Below, in pieces: positions 1 through 7,890 of a stretch of DNA of 64,000 nucleotides. The DNA is from Actinoallomurus iriomotensis (lineage in GTDB: Bacteria; Actinomycetota; Actinomycetes; Streptosporangiales; Streptosporangiaceae), in contig NZ_BSTJ01000007.1 in assembly GCF_030269445.1 (NCBI RefSeq), positions 467,957-531,956 of the forward strand, in the 5' to 3' direction. A program made the position numbers and the translations under genes. A model generated the notes under the pieces. The model was not told where the DNA came from. It did not search any database and saw nothing but the letters and a program-made list of their open reading frames with translations. The first letter of the stretch is position 1. Each line of letters starts with the position of its first letter.

Positions 1-872
1 CGGCCGTCGCGGCTGCCGCCGATCGTGATGGTGTGGAGCTGGGCGCGGCCCTGCGACATGGCCATGAGGTTCTCGTTGCGCGTCTCGACCCAGCGGACCG
101 GCCGGCCGGTGCGGCGCGCGGCCCAGCCGACCACGACCGTCTCCCGGTCGGCGCCGATCTTGGCGCCGAAGCCGCCGCCGACATCAGGGGCGATCACGCG
201 GACCGCCTTCTTGTCGAGGCCGAGCTTCCCGGTCAGCTCGTCCCTGACCCCGTGTACGTTCTGCGTGCTGGACCAGAGCGTCAGCCGGTCGTCGGCCCAG
301 CGGGCGGCGGCCGCGCGGACCTCCAGCGGAGCCGCGGCCACGCGCTGGTTGACGATGGTGCGCTCGACGACGACCTCGCAGTCGGCGAAGGCCTCGTCGT
401 CGAACTCCTTGGCGCCTCCCCGGCTGAGGACGTTCGTGCCCTTGTCGGGGAAGAGCAGGGTCTCGTCGGTGAGCGCCTGCTGGACGCCGACGACGGCGGG
501 CAGCTCGTCGTAGTCGACGCTGACCAGCTCGGCGGCGTCCTCACCCTGGTAGTGCTCTTCGGTGAGGACGATCGCGACCGGCTCGCCGACGAAGCGCACG
601 ACGTCCTTGGCGAGCAGCGGCTCCCGGCCGGGCGGCGACTCCGGGATGTCGTCGAGGTCGTCCGCGGTCAGCACGGCGACCACGCCGGGTTCGTCGAGTG
701 CCGCGGAGACGTCGATGCCGGTGATCCGCGCGTGGGCCATCGGACTGCGCACGAAGGTCGCGTACGCGGCGCCCTGGAGTTCGGGCAGCCGGAGATCTTC
801 GAGATACTGCGCGCCGGTGGTGAGCAGGCGCGGATCCTCGGTTCGCACGACGCGGGTGCCGACAATGCTCAT
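1..872 (-). CDS. Xanthine dehydrogenase/CO dehydrogenase-type molybdenum-binding subunit, 3' part missing
   Basis: This is the N-terminal 290 residues of a molybdenum hydroxylase large subunit; the gene runs off the left edge, and such proteins are usually about 770 residues long. The start MSIVGTRVVRTEDPRL is typical of the family, and the molybdopterin-contact motif VGGGFGAK is present near residue 265. The catalytic loop that would separate CO dehydrogenase, xanthine dehydrogenase and other hydroxylases lies outside the window, so the substrate is unknown. The ATG at 870-872 follows a strong GGAGGGG ribosome binding site. The cytosolic enzyme would need FAD and iron-sulfur subunits, presumably encoded downstream of this gene, to the left of the window. 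The TetR gene just upstream is on the same strand. Confidence 0.85.
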   Translation of the reverse strand, partial: MSIVGTRVVRTEDPRLLTTGAQYLEDLRLPELQGAAYATFVRSPMAHARITGIDVSAALDEPGVVAVLTADDLDDIPESPPGREPLLAKDVVRFVGEPVAIVLTEEHYQGEDAAELVSVDYDELPAVVGVQQALTDETLLFPDKGTNVLSRGGAKEFDDEAFADCEVVVERTIVNQRVAAAPLEVRAAAARWADDRLTLWSSTQNVHGVRDELTGKLGLDKKAVRVIAPDVGGGFGAKIGADRETVVVGWAARRTGRPVRWVETRNENLMAMSQGRAQLHTITIGGSRDG

Positions 873-958
873 AACCCCTCCGAGGTCAAGGGCAGGATTG
901 ACCACATCCTATGAATCGCGACATCGGGCACGAAAACGGGTGTGGTACGTCCTAACGA

Positions 959-1588
959 TCATTCCACTGGCCGGGGCGGCGCGGCCACCGTTCCACGCCG
1001 TTCGGCGGTTCGGCGCAGTCCGTCGACGAGGACGGCGACCATGCGCTGGTTGTAGTCGAGCCCCTCGCCGCGTACCGGCTGGCACAGGAGGGCGACGGCG
1101 TGCAGGAGGTCCTTCGCGCTGACGTCGGCGCGGACCTCGCCGGTCGCGGCCGCCGCGTCGAGCAGCGCCCCGAGGACGGGTTCGAGCCGCCGCATGAAGT
1201 AGCCGGGCAGGGCGTCGAACGCCGGATCGCCCGAGTGCAGGGCCGACGCGAGCCCTCGTTTGGTTCCGACGAACTCGGTGTACCGGTGGAGCCACTTCAT
1301 GAGTGCCGTGCCCGGCTCGTGCGCGGCGCTCAGCGCCGGGCCCGCCTCGGCGCAGACGTCGATCCCGCGCTGGAGCACGGCCGCGACCAGGTCCGAGCGC
1401 TGCGGAAAGTGGCGGTACAGCGTGCCGACGCCGACGCCGGCCAGATCGGTGATCTCCTTCGCGGGGGCGTCCACTCCCGAGGTGGCGAACACGGTCTTCG
1501 CCGCTTCGAGCAGGGAGTCGACGTTGCGCTGCGCGTCGGCGCGCAGCCGGCGCGGCGTGCGTCCGGCCGACGGGGTGTTCTCGGTCAC
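959..1588 (-). CDS. TetR/AcrR family transcriptional repressor
   Basis: This is a 209-residue TetR-type regulator. The N-terminal helix-turn-helix is clear (AKEITDLAGVGVGTLYRHFP), followed by a helical ligand-binding half. The reading frame is open 27 codons further upstream, but the GTG at 1586-1588 is preferred because a GAGGAG ribosome binding site precedes it and the longer version would cover the operator region. It is divergent from an aldo/keto reductase, and two near-identical palindromes lie between them. It therefore probably represses both itself and the reductase until an aldehyde- or quinone-like ligand binds; the ligand is not known from sequence. Confidence 0.85.
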   Translation of the reverse strand: MTENTPSAGRTPRRLRADAQRNVDSLLEAAKTVFATSGVDAPAKEITDLAGVGVGTLYRHFPQRSDLVAAVLQRGIDVCAEAGPALSAAHEPGTALMKWLHRYTEFVGTKRGLASALHSGDPAFDALPGYFMRRLEPVLGALLDAAAATGEVRADVSAKDLLHAVALLCQPVRGEGLDYNQRMVAVLVDGLRRTAERRGTVAAPPRPVE

Positions 1589-1601
1589 CACACTCCTCTG
1601 G

Positions 1602-1647
1602 TTGCATAACCGGAAAGCCTTTCCGTATAGTTCCGGAAGGGCTTTCC
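1602..1647 (+). promoter_or_regulatory. Promoter of the aldo/keto reductase with twin TetR operators
   Basis: A -35 TTGCAT (1602-1607) and a -10 TATAGT (1626-1631) are separated by 18 bases and point at the reductase. The perfect palindrome GGAAAGCCTTTCC (1612-1624) lies in the spacer, and a one-mismatch copy GGAAGGGCTTTCC (1635-1647) covers the likely transcription start. The centres are 23 bp apart, close to two helical turns, as for two TetR dimers. That the neighbouring TetR binds here is inferred. Confidence 0.65.
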
Positions 1648-1694
1648 ACTTAGGTCGAGGATAGGGCATCGGCCGTCATCTCAGGAGTGATCGC

Positions 1695-2717
1695 ATGCAG
1701 TACCGCACCCTCGGCCGGACCGGGATCAAGGTCAGTCCGTACGCGCTCGGCACACTGATGTTCGCCACGTCCGTCGGCAACCCCGATCCCGACGACTCGG
1801 CCCGCGTCATCCACAAGGCGCTGGACGCGGGGATCAACTTCATCGACACCGCCGACGCCTACGGCGACTCCGAGGAGGTCGTGGGCAAGGCGCTCAAGGG
1901 GCGCCGGGACAACGTCGTCCTCGCGACCAAGGTGAGCCGCCCGATGGGCGACGATCCCAATCGGCAGGGCGCCTCACGGCGCTGGATCATGAAGGCGGTC
2001 GAGGACTCGCTGCGCCGCCTCCAGACCGACCACATCGACCTGTACCAGATCCACCGGCCGGACCCCGCGACCGACATCGAGGAGACGCTGTCGGCGCTCT
2101 CCGACCTGATCCACAGCGGAAAGGTCCGCGCGATCGGGACGTCCGGAATGCCGGCATCGGACCTGGTCGAGGCGCAGTGGGTCGCCGAGCGGCGCGGACT
2201 GGAACGGTTCCACACCGAACAACCGCCGTACTCGATTCTCAGCCGCGGCATCGAGCGCGAGGTGTTGCCGACCGTGCGGCGCCACGGGATGGGGGTGCTG
2301 GTGTGGGGGCCGCTCGGGCAGGGAATGCTGACCGGCCGCGTCCGCAGGGGCCGGCCGAACGACCTGCGCCGCGCGGGCCTGGTCAAGCACCTGAACGACG
2401 AGCGCCGCATCGACGTCGCCGAGCGGCTCGCCTCCCTCGCCGACGAGGCGGGCATGCGCCTGACCCACCTGGCGACGGCGTTCGCCATCGCGCACCCCGA
2501 CGTGACCAGCGCGATCATCGGACCGCGCACGATGGACCACCTCGACGACCTTCTCGGCGGCCTCGACGTCGCCCTCACCGACGAGATCCTCGACCGGATC
2601 GACGAGATCGTCCCGCCCGGCACCGATGTCGGCACGCTCGACCAGGCCTACCTGCCCCCCGCCCTGCGGGATTCGGCCCTCCGTCGCCGGCCGGTCAGTG
2701 CGCGCAGCGCCGCTTAG
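1695..2717 (+). CDS. Aldo/keto reductase (potassium channel beta-subunit-like group)
   Basis: This 340-residue NADPH-dependent oxidoreductase has the TIM-barrel aldo/keto reductase fold. The catalytic region GINFIDTADAYG supplies the Asp and Tyr of the tetrad, and the DNVVLATKVS segment carries the Lys. The segment SAIIGPRTMDHLDDLL near residue 276 is the usual C-terminal cofactor-binding region. The ATG follows AGGAG at a normal distance. It is divergent from a TetR gene and sits behind a promoter with two palindromes, so it is likely induced by a carbonyl compound or other electrophile. The natural substrate cannot be read from sequence. Confidence 0.9.
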   Translation: MQYRTLGRTGIKVSPYALGTLMFATSVGNPDPDDSARVIHKALDAGINFIDTADAYGDSEEVVGKALKGRRDNVVLATKVSRPMGDDPNRQGASRRWIMKAVEDSLRRLQTDHIDLYQIHRPDPATDIEETLSALSDLIHSGKVRAIGTSGMPASDLVEAQWVAERRGLERFHTEQPPYSILSRGIEREVLPTVRRHGMGVLVWGPLGQGMLTGRVRRGRPNDLRRAGLVKHLNDERRIDVAERLASLADEAGMRLTHLATAFAIAHPDVTSAIIGPRTMDHLDDLLGGLDVALTDEILDRIDEIVPPGTDVGTLDQAYLPPALRDSALRRRPVSARSAA

Positions 2718-2725
2718 CCTCCTTC

Positions 2726-2759
2726 ATCGCTATGGCGATCGCTACCGATCGCTTATGCT
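2726..2759 (+). promoter_or_regulatory. Leaderless promoter with three ATCGCT repeats
   Basis: ATCGCT occurs three times in the same orientation (2726, 2738, 2748). The last copy abuts a -10-like TATGCT at 2754-2759, which ends eight bases before the ATG at 2768, as expected for a leaderless transcript. The repeats are spaced 12 and 10 bases apart, so a protein could bind them on one helix face; the DNA-binding-like protein encoded next is a natural candidate. Function is inferred. Confidence 0.45.
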
Positions 2760-2767
2760 ATTCGGCC

Positions 2768-3082
2768 ATGGAGCCGACTCAGGTCGCCGCCGCGCTGCGG
2801 CAGATCAGCAAGGGTCTGACCGCGCTGGCGGACGCGCTCGACGGCGGCACGGGGGAGCGGTCCGAAGAGGAGCGCCACCGTGACCTCATGGTCGCCTGGG
2901 GCCGGCGTGGTCTGACCCGCGCCGAGGCCAGCGACCTCTTCCGCCGGCACGGCTTCTCCCCCCAGGCGGCCGGGGGCTGGGTCCGCGGCGACTGGCTGGA
3001 GGTCCGCGACGACGGGCTCCGCTACCTGACCAGCCGATCGGTGCGGTGGCTCGCCGAACAGGAGCCCGGCCATGAGCTCTGA
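2768..3082 (+). CDS. Small winged-helix-like protein of unknown function
   Basis: This 104-residue protein does not match a family I can name. The N-terminal half is a helical segment (ALRQISKGLTALADAL). The C-terminal half, from LMVAWGRRGLTRAEASDLF to GLRYLTSRSVRWLAEQ, reads like a small winged helix with a turn around SPQAAGGWVRGDW. The start at 2768 is chosen because a -10 box sits eight bases upstream and no ribosome binding site is visible, suggesting a leaderless mRNA. An in-frame ATG at 2732 would lie inside the repeat region. The gene overlaps the following thioesterase by 11 bases, so the two are translationally coupled. Confidence 0.6.
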   Translation: MEPTQVAAALRQISKGLTALADALDGGTGERSEEERHRDLMVAWGRRGLTRAEASDLFRRHGFSPQAAGGWVRGDWLEVRDDGLRYLTSRSVRWLAEQEPGHEL

Positions 3083-3524
3083 CCCCTTCTCCGTACGCCT
3101 CGACGTGCGGCTCTACGACCTCGACGCGCAGTTGCACGTGAACGGCGCGGTCTACCACCAGTACGCCGACCACGCACGGTTCGCCTGCGTCCAGGCGGCC
3201 GGGGTCTCGGTGGACGAACTGATCGCCGACGGCATGGGCCCGGTCAACCTCGAAACCGTCATCCACTACCGGGCCGAGCTGCGCGGCGGCGACACGGTCG
3301 ACGTCTCCTGCGCCTGGGCCTGGCGGCCGGGCCGGACGTACGAGGTGCGGCACGTCCTGCGCCGGATCGACGGGACGGTCGCCGCGGAGCTGAAGCACGT
3401 GAGCGGCCTGCTCGACCTGCGGACGCGACGCCTTGTCCGGGACCCGGCCGCGGAGTGGCGCCGGCGCGCCGTACGCCCGGAGTTGCTGGGTCTCGCCGTC
3501 CCGAGTGATGGTTATTCTGTGTAG
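3072..3524 (+). CDS. Acyl-CoA thioesterase, 4HBT hotdog fold
   Basis: This 150-residue single hotdog-domain thioesterase resembles 4-hydroxybenzoyl-CoA thioesterase/YbgC proteins. The start RLYDLDAQLHVNGAVYHQYADHAR corresponds to the family's active-site region (usually D..GHVNN..Y); the Asp, His and Asn positions are recognisable, although DLDAQLHVNG is slightly unusual. It would hydrolyse a short or aromatic acyl-CoA in the cytosol. It starts inside the previous gene (11-base overlap), implying co-expression with the small winged-helix-like protein. The substrate is not predictable. Confidence 0.8.
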   Translation: MSSDPFSVRLDVRLYDLDAQLHVNGAVYHQYADHARFACVQAAGVSVDELIADGMGPVNLETVIHYRAELRGGDTVDVSCAWAWRPGRTYEVRHVLRRIDGTVAAELKHVSGLLDLRTRRLVRDPAAEWRRRAVRPELLGLAVPSDGYSV

Positions 3525-3564
3525 TCATTCCGGCACCATAGGTAACCATCACATGGGAGAGTGC

Positions 3565-4314
3565 ATGCACACCCACACACCGCAGCCCGGTCGTCGCACG
3601 GGCAACCTCTTCTGCCGCGTCCGAGGAGGCGTCGTGGGCGTCGCGGCGGCGGCCGGGGTACTGCTGGCGACGGCCGGGACCGTTCCCGCCTACGCCCAGA
3701 CCCAAAGGGTTTACGCCGCGCCGGGCACGAACACCTTCACCGTGCCCACCGGTGTGTCCCGGATCAGGGTCGTCCTGACCGGTGCTGGGGGAGGCGGCAG
3801 CATGGGGACCGGCAACACCGTCTACCTGTCCGGCGGCAGTGGCGGGGGCGGGGGCGCCACCTCGTTCTGCACCCTGGCCGTCCAGCCCGGTGACCAGATG
3901 ACCATCACCGTCGGCGCCGGCGGTGCCGCACCGAACGGCGACGGTCTCGCCGGGACGGCCTCCTCCGTCGCCTACGCCGGCGCCGGCGGCGCCAGCGCCG
4001 ACGCCGGCGGCGGCGGCGCCAGCGCCGACGCCGGCGGCGGCGGCCATACCGGCCCCGGCGGTCACGACAACGCCGGCGGCGCGGGAGGTATGAACGCCAC
4101 CTGGTGCGCCGGCGACGACGCCGGTCAGAACTTCGGCCAGGCCGGCACGGCCGGAGTCAAAGACACGGGAGGCCCCGGAGGCGCGCCCGGCGCCGGGGTC
4201 TCCAGCGCCTGCCCCGCCGGTGTCGGCCGAGGCGGAAACGGCGCCGACTCGGCTCCTGCCCCCTACCGGCGCGGCTTCCCCGGCGCGAACGGCTGCGTCG
4301 TCCTCACTTACTGA
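3565..4314 (+). CDS. Secreted glycine-rich protein
   Basis: This 249-residue exported protein has a signal peptide of about 46 residues (hydrophobic VVGVAAAAGVLLATAG, then AYAQT). The mature part opens with a beta-rich piece (NTFTVPTGVSRIRVVLTGAG), runs through long glycine/alanine-rich tracts including the duplicated GGASADAGGGG, and ends with GFPGANGCVVLTY. Glycine-rich domains with this opening and closing occur in secreted actinobacterial proteins and phage tail fibres; they are usually structural or adhesive. Four cysteines could form disulfides. The ATG at 3565 is chosen over 3553 because GGGAGAG precedes it. A strong terminator follows the stop. Confidence 0.7.
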   Translation: MHTHTPQPGRRTGNLFCRVRGGVVGVAAAAGVLLATAGTVPAYAQTQRVYAAPGTNTFTVPTGVSRIRVVLTGAGGGGSMGTGNTVYLSGGSGGGGGATSFCTLAVQPGDQMTITVGAGGAAPNGDGLAGTASSVAYAGAGGASADAGGGGASADAGGGGHTGPGGHDNAGGAGGMNATWCAGDDAGQNFGQAGTAGVKDTGGPGGAPGAGVSSACPAGVGRGGNGADSAPAPYRRGFPGANGCVVLTY

Positions 4315-4335
4315 CACCCCAAGACAGCGCGGCGG

Positions 4336-4369
4336 CTCCACCGCCCCCGCCACAGCGGGGGCGGTGGAG
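4336..4369 (+). terminator. Intrinsic terminator after the glycine-rich protein
   Basis: A perfect 15-bp stem begins CTCCACCGCCCCCGC, with a CACA loop, 22 bases after the stop codon. There is no long T tract, which is common for actinobacterial terminators. Confidence 0.75.
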
Positions 4370-4420
4370 CGCTCACTCCAGCCGTGGAGCGTTCAATCTC
4401 CGAGCTCAGGTGGTACCACA

Positions 4421-4671
4421 GTGAAGATCCCGGCCGTGGGCGCCTCAGCGGCTGGCCCGTCCGCGGCCATCGGCCTCCTCGCCGTCCCCGCTGCCCAGGC
4501 GCGAGCGGTGCCCCTGACGCCGGTGGCCCGGACGGCCGCGCTCCCCACAGCCGTCCGACTCCTGACCGGCGAACTCCAGGCGGACTTAACGCCAAGCAGG
4601 TCACCGAAACCACCAGAGCCCGCCCAGACAACCGCTGCTCCACCGACCAGCACGTCTACGGCTTCCAATAG
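4421..4671 (+). pseudogene. Possible remnant of a small secreted protein
   Basis: A GTG at 4421 opens a frame that begins like an export signal (AIGLLAVPAAQA) but then runs on as proline/serine-rich sequence. From about 4580 the +1 frame reads GLNAKQVTETTRARPDNRC and ends at a TAG at 4669-4671. A single frameshift would join the signal-like part to this more protein-like tail. The sequence is short and unrecognised, so this is only a suggestion. The 4370-4700 stretch holds nothing else I can support. Confidence 0.25.
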
Positions 4672-4698
4672 CCCGCCGTACGCGCCTGGACGGCGCGT

Positions 4699-4727
4699 GG
4701 CCCCGGCGCCTGGAAGGCGCCGGGGCC
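4699..4727 (-). terminator. Intrinsic terminator of the GH87 glucanase gene
   Basis: A 13-bp perfect stem (GGCCCCGGCGCCT on the plus strand) with a GGA loop lies 13 bases beyond the stop codon of the minus-strand glucanase gene. Confidence 0.7.
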
Positions 4728-4739
4728 GTCCGCCTCCCC

Positions 4740-7649
4740 TTATTGGACGTTGATCGTGAACGTCGACGTCGTGTTCCGGATGTCGATGGCGTTGTCGCTC
4801 AGCTTGAGGTTGTTGAACGTCGCCGAGCCGACCGCCGGGCCCTGGCCGGACTCGGGCAGTTCGTTCGCCCAGATCCCGAAGCCGGACTTGGCGTCGTACG
4901 CGTCGCCGCTCTTGTGCGCGCCGCTGATCGTGATGTTGGTCAGCACGGTGTCGGTGACCGGGTTCAGCGGCCGCCCTCCGCTGTAGTCGGTCTGGAACAT
5001 GATCCCCGAGTACGTCGGATCGATGATGTCGACGTCACTGACCCGGATCGCGCGGAACTGCTTCGAGGCCGAGAACATCCAGATCCCCGGGAAGGTCTGC
5101 GCGCCCCAGAAGTGGCCGCCCGCCCGCACGATGGAGATGTTGCCGAAGTTCGTCGGGTCCGGTCCGAAGTCCTCCATCGGGTAGCCGAAGTCGAGCGAGC
5201 TGATGGTGATGCCGGAGTAGGTCAGCGTGTCGGCGATGTAGACGTTCTTGACGGTGTTGTCCTGCCCGCCGTACACGGCGACGCCGGCCGCGCGCCACGG
5301 CAGGATCGCGGTGAGGTTCTGGTAGGTGTTGTTCTTCTCCCCGGTGCCGCCGGAGTCGGTCGCGGCGAACAGCGCGAAGCTGTCGTCGCCGGTCGAGCGG
5401 GCCTCGTCGTTGGACACCAGGTTGTCCGAGCTGCCGTTCGTCATGTTGACGCCGTCGGCGAAGGTGTCGCGGATGCGGTCGTTCGTGATCGTCATGTGGT
5501 CGGTGTTGTTGCCCCAGTACATGCAGACCATGTGCTCGACCCAGATGTTGTCGATCGTGTCGTTCGCGACGTTCTGCAGGTCGAACACCTTGCCCGGCCC
5601 GTCGATGCGCGAGGTGTAGTTGCCGAAGTAGGCGAACCCGGAGAACGTCGAGCCGTTCGCCGACGAGTCGGCCCGGATGCCGACGTCGGTGTTCTCCTGG
5701 CCGGTCGGCGCCTGGAACTGCGTGTACCAGGGGCCCGCGCCCACCATCTTGATCGCCTTGCCGTACACCTGGAGCTTGCTCGACGTCTGGTACGTGCCGG
5801 CGGGCAGGTAGACGCCGACGAGGCTCGGGTCCTGGCGGGCCTTGTCCAGGGCGTTCTGCACGTCCTGCTGGGTGAACCCGGCGGGCACCGTGTACTTGCC
5901 CGGGTCGGGGTTGGCGATGGGGGAGACCTGCTCGGTGTCGATGAAGTCGATCGAGTAGTACGCGGCCGTGTTGGCCGCGTCCTTCTGCAATCTGATCCTG
6001 CTGCCGGCCGGGACCGTGGTGCCGAGCATCGCGTGCGCCTCGTCATAGATGTGCCGGGGCGTCGAGCTCGGCGCGTTGTTCGGGCTGGTCTCGTCGCCGT
6101 ACAGCCAGGCGAAGTGGGAGGTCAGGTCGATCGCCTTGAGGAAGGTGCCGTTGACGTAGACGTCCAGGGTGGAGTTGATCCCGCCGCCGCCGGAGGCGTC
6201 CGGCATGGCGAACCGCGTGACCAGGGTGTTGGTGGACGCCTTGGTGGTGAACTCCACGCTGGCGCCGGTGCTCGCCAGCTTGACCGCCCGGCGGCCCGAG
6301 GCCTCACCGGCGAGGTCGCCGATGGTCCGGTTCGGGCCGACGATCGTCGCGCCGCCCGCCAGGACGCCGTCCTCGGCCTCGTAGGCGTCATAGGGCATGT
6401 TCGCGCCGCGGCCGACGAAGAACGGCGTCGTGCTGGTGTTGTTGGCCTGCTTGACCGGCAGTTCGTTCGGGTCGTTCGCGAGGACGGTCTTGACGGTGTA
6501 CTTGCCGTTGACGGCCGTCCACGAGCCCAGGGTGACCGGTGCGGCGGTGGCGCCCGCGGCGATCGTCCAGCTGACCGAGCCGGTGAACGTCCTGACCACG
6601 GAGTTGTTCGCGTCGAGCAGCGACAGCGTGATCCCGTGCGAACCCGAGCCCGAGGCGACGGTGCCCTGGTTCTTGACGGTCACGCTGAACGACACGTTGT
6701 TTCCGCTCGCCGGGTTGCCCGGCGTCCAGCTGACCGACGAGGCGACCAGGTCGGAGCTGGCGACGGGCGAGACGACCAGCGAGGCCGGGTTCGTGTACGT
6801 GTTGTTGTTCTCGTTCAGCTCCAGCACGGTGTCGGACTCGTCGACCTTGCCGACGAGCTGGTACGTCCCGGCGGTCCGCGTGCCGACCGAGGCGGACACC
6901 GAGGCCGAGGCGCCCGCGGCGATCGCGGGGACCGACGCGGTGCCGGCCTTCTGCCCGGACAGGTAGAAGTTGACGTTCGTCGCGTCGGAGGCGGCGGTGC
7001 CGATGTTCTTCACGGTGGCCTTGAGCGTGACCGTGTCGGTCTCCACGGGAGAGGACGGGGTCCACGACATGTCGCCGATCGTCAGGTCGGGCGCCGGGGC
7101 CGGGGAGCCCATGACCTGGAGCTCGCCGACCTGCCCGCCGGGCGCGCCGGAGTTGCTCGTGAACGCCAGCTGCACGTCGGCGACCGTGGCGGAGACGGGG
7201 ATCGTCACGGTGTTCGCCCCGTTGTTCGGGTCGAAGGAGTAGCTCTTGGCGCCGACGAGGATGGTGTAGCCGCCGGAGTGCGTCGCCCGGCCGAGTACCG
7301 CGATCGTCTGCGTACGGGCGGCCCAGATCGGGTCGGGGTTGAGCTTGATCACGACGGAGCTGATGACGGCCTTGGCGCCGAGGTTGACGCTCAGGGTGGC
7401 CGGGTACGCGCCGGAGGCGCTCTCCCAGTAGGTGCCGACGTTGTTGTCGTTGGCGTTCGTCTCGACGAAGTCGTACACGTGCGAGGAGGCGGTGATCGGC
7501 TTTCCGGCGGCGAGGTCGGTGTCGGCGGCCGGACGGGGCGAGGAGGGCACGGGGGACGCGGCGGCGGGGGACGCCAGTCCCAGGGCGGCGAACAGGCTGA
7601 TCACGGCGGTGGCGGCGATCAGCCGCAGGCGGGTGTGGTGGGGTCTCAT
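4740..7649 (-). CDS. Secreted multidomain GH87-type alpha-1,3-glucanase (mycodextranase/mutanase)
   Basis: This is a 969-residue exported carbohydrate-active enzyme. It has a signal peptide to about residue 38, a discoidin/F5-8C-like domain (about 45-185), two CARDB immunoglobulin-like repeats (about 190-410, each with a DL..SVSWTP-type opening), a CBM6/35-like module (about 415-560, YEAEDGVLAGGA) and a right-handed beta-helix catalytic domain from about 570. In the catalytic domain Asp732 (FADGVN) and the pair Asp755-Asp756 (TGDDSFAL) are spaced 23 and 24 residues apart. From memory, this matches the spacing of the three catalytic aspartates in characterised GH87 alpha-1,3-glucanases. The likely substrate is alpha-1,3-glucan of fungal walls or dextran-like polymers outside the cell. 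The ATG at 7647-7649 is preferred over an open upstream extension. Confidence 0.8.
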   Translation of the reverse strand: MRPHHTRLRLIAATAVISLFAALGLASPAAASPVPSSPRPAADTDLAAGKPITASSHVYDFVETNANDNNVGTYWESASGAYPATLSVNLGAKAVISSVVIKLNPDPIWAARTQTIAVLGRATHSGGYTILVGAKSYSFDPNNGANTVTIPVSATVADVQLAFTSNSGAPGGQVGELQVMGSPAPAPDLTIGDMSWTPSSPVETDTVTLKATVKNIGTAASDATNVNFYLSGQKAGTASVPAIAAGASASVSASVGTRTAGTYQLVGKVDESDTVLELNENNNTYTNPASLVVSPVASSDLVASSVSWTPGNPASGNNVSFSVTVKNQGTVASGSGSHGITLSLLDANNSVVRTFTGSVSWTIAAGATAAPVTLGSWTAVNGKYTVKTVLANDPNELPVKQANNTSTTPFFVGRGANMPYDAYEAEDGVLAGGATIVGPNRTIGDLAGEASGRRAVKLASTGASVEFTTKASTNTLVTRFAMPDASGGGGINSTLDVYVNGTFLKAIDLTSHFAWLYGDETSPNNAPSSTPRHIYDEAHAMLGTTVPAGSRIRLQKDAANTAAYYSIDFIDTEQVSPIANPDPGKYTVPAGFTQQDVQNALDKARQDPSLVGVYLPAGTYQTSSKLQVYGKAIKMVGAGPWYTQFQAPTGQENTDVGIRADSSANGSTFSGFAYFGNYTSRIDGPGKVFDLQNVANDTIDNIWVEHMVCMYWGNNTDHMTITNDRIRDTFADGVNMTNGSSDNLVSNDEARSTGDDSFALFAATDSGGTGEKNNTYQNLTAILPWRAAGVAVYGGQDNTVKNVYIADTLTYSGITISSLDFGYPMEDFGPDPTNFGNISIVRAGGHFWGAQTFPGIWMFSASKQFRAIRVSDVDIIDPTYSGIMFQTDYSGGRPLNPVTDTVLTNITISGAHKSGDAYDAKSGFGIWANELPESGQGPAVGSATFNNLKLSDNAIDIRNTTSTFTINVQ

Positions 7650-7668
7650 TGCGCCTCTCGTCTGCGAC

Positions 7669-7694
7669 AGCGCCGACCGCGCACGGTCGGCGCT
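7669..7694 (-). promoter_or_regulatory. Inverted repeat in the leader of the glucanase gene
   Basis: Perfect 11-bp arms (AGCGCCGACCG and its complement) with a 4-base loop lie 20 bases upstream of the glucanase ATG, inside its presumed leader. A second palindrome, GGCACGTGCC, follows at 7703-7712. Either could be an operator or an RNA hairpin; no regulator is adjacent to decide. Confidence 0.4.
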
Positions 7695-7890
7695 CTGGAG
7701 GGGGCACGTGCCTGGGGGAGGCATGTGGGACGCATCACAGAGATTAGATTCGCCGACAAGACAACGCAAGAGGCTGACTTTTGATTGCAAAAAGTCGATG
7801 GACGGTCTCGGTCGTCCGGCGGCTGGCCGGGCTCCCGTCCGCTGCTCCAGACTCTTGGTCGTCGGACGGTGTGAGAGAGAGGCGGGGCGG

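Noticed and set aside
4743-7784. 1013-residue open frame on the plus strand
   Set aside because: It is the antisense shadow of the glucanase gene; its translation is Val/Arg/Asp-rich with no domain, a typical high-GC artefact.
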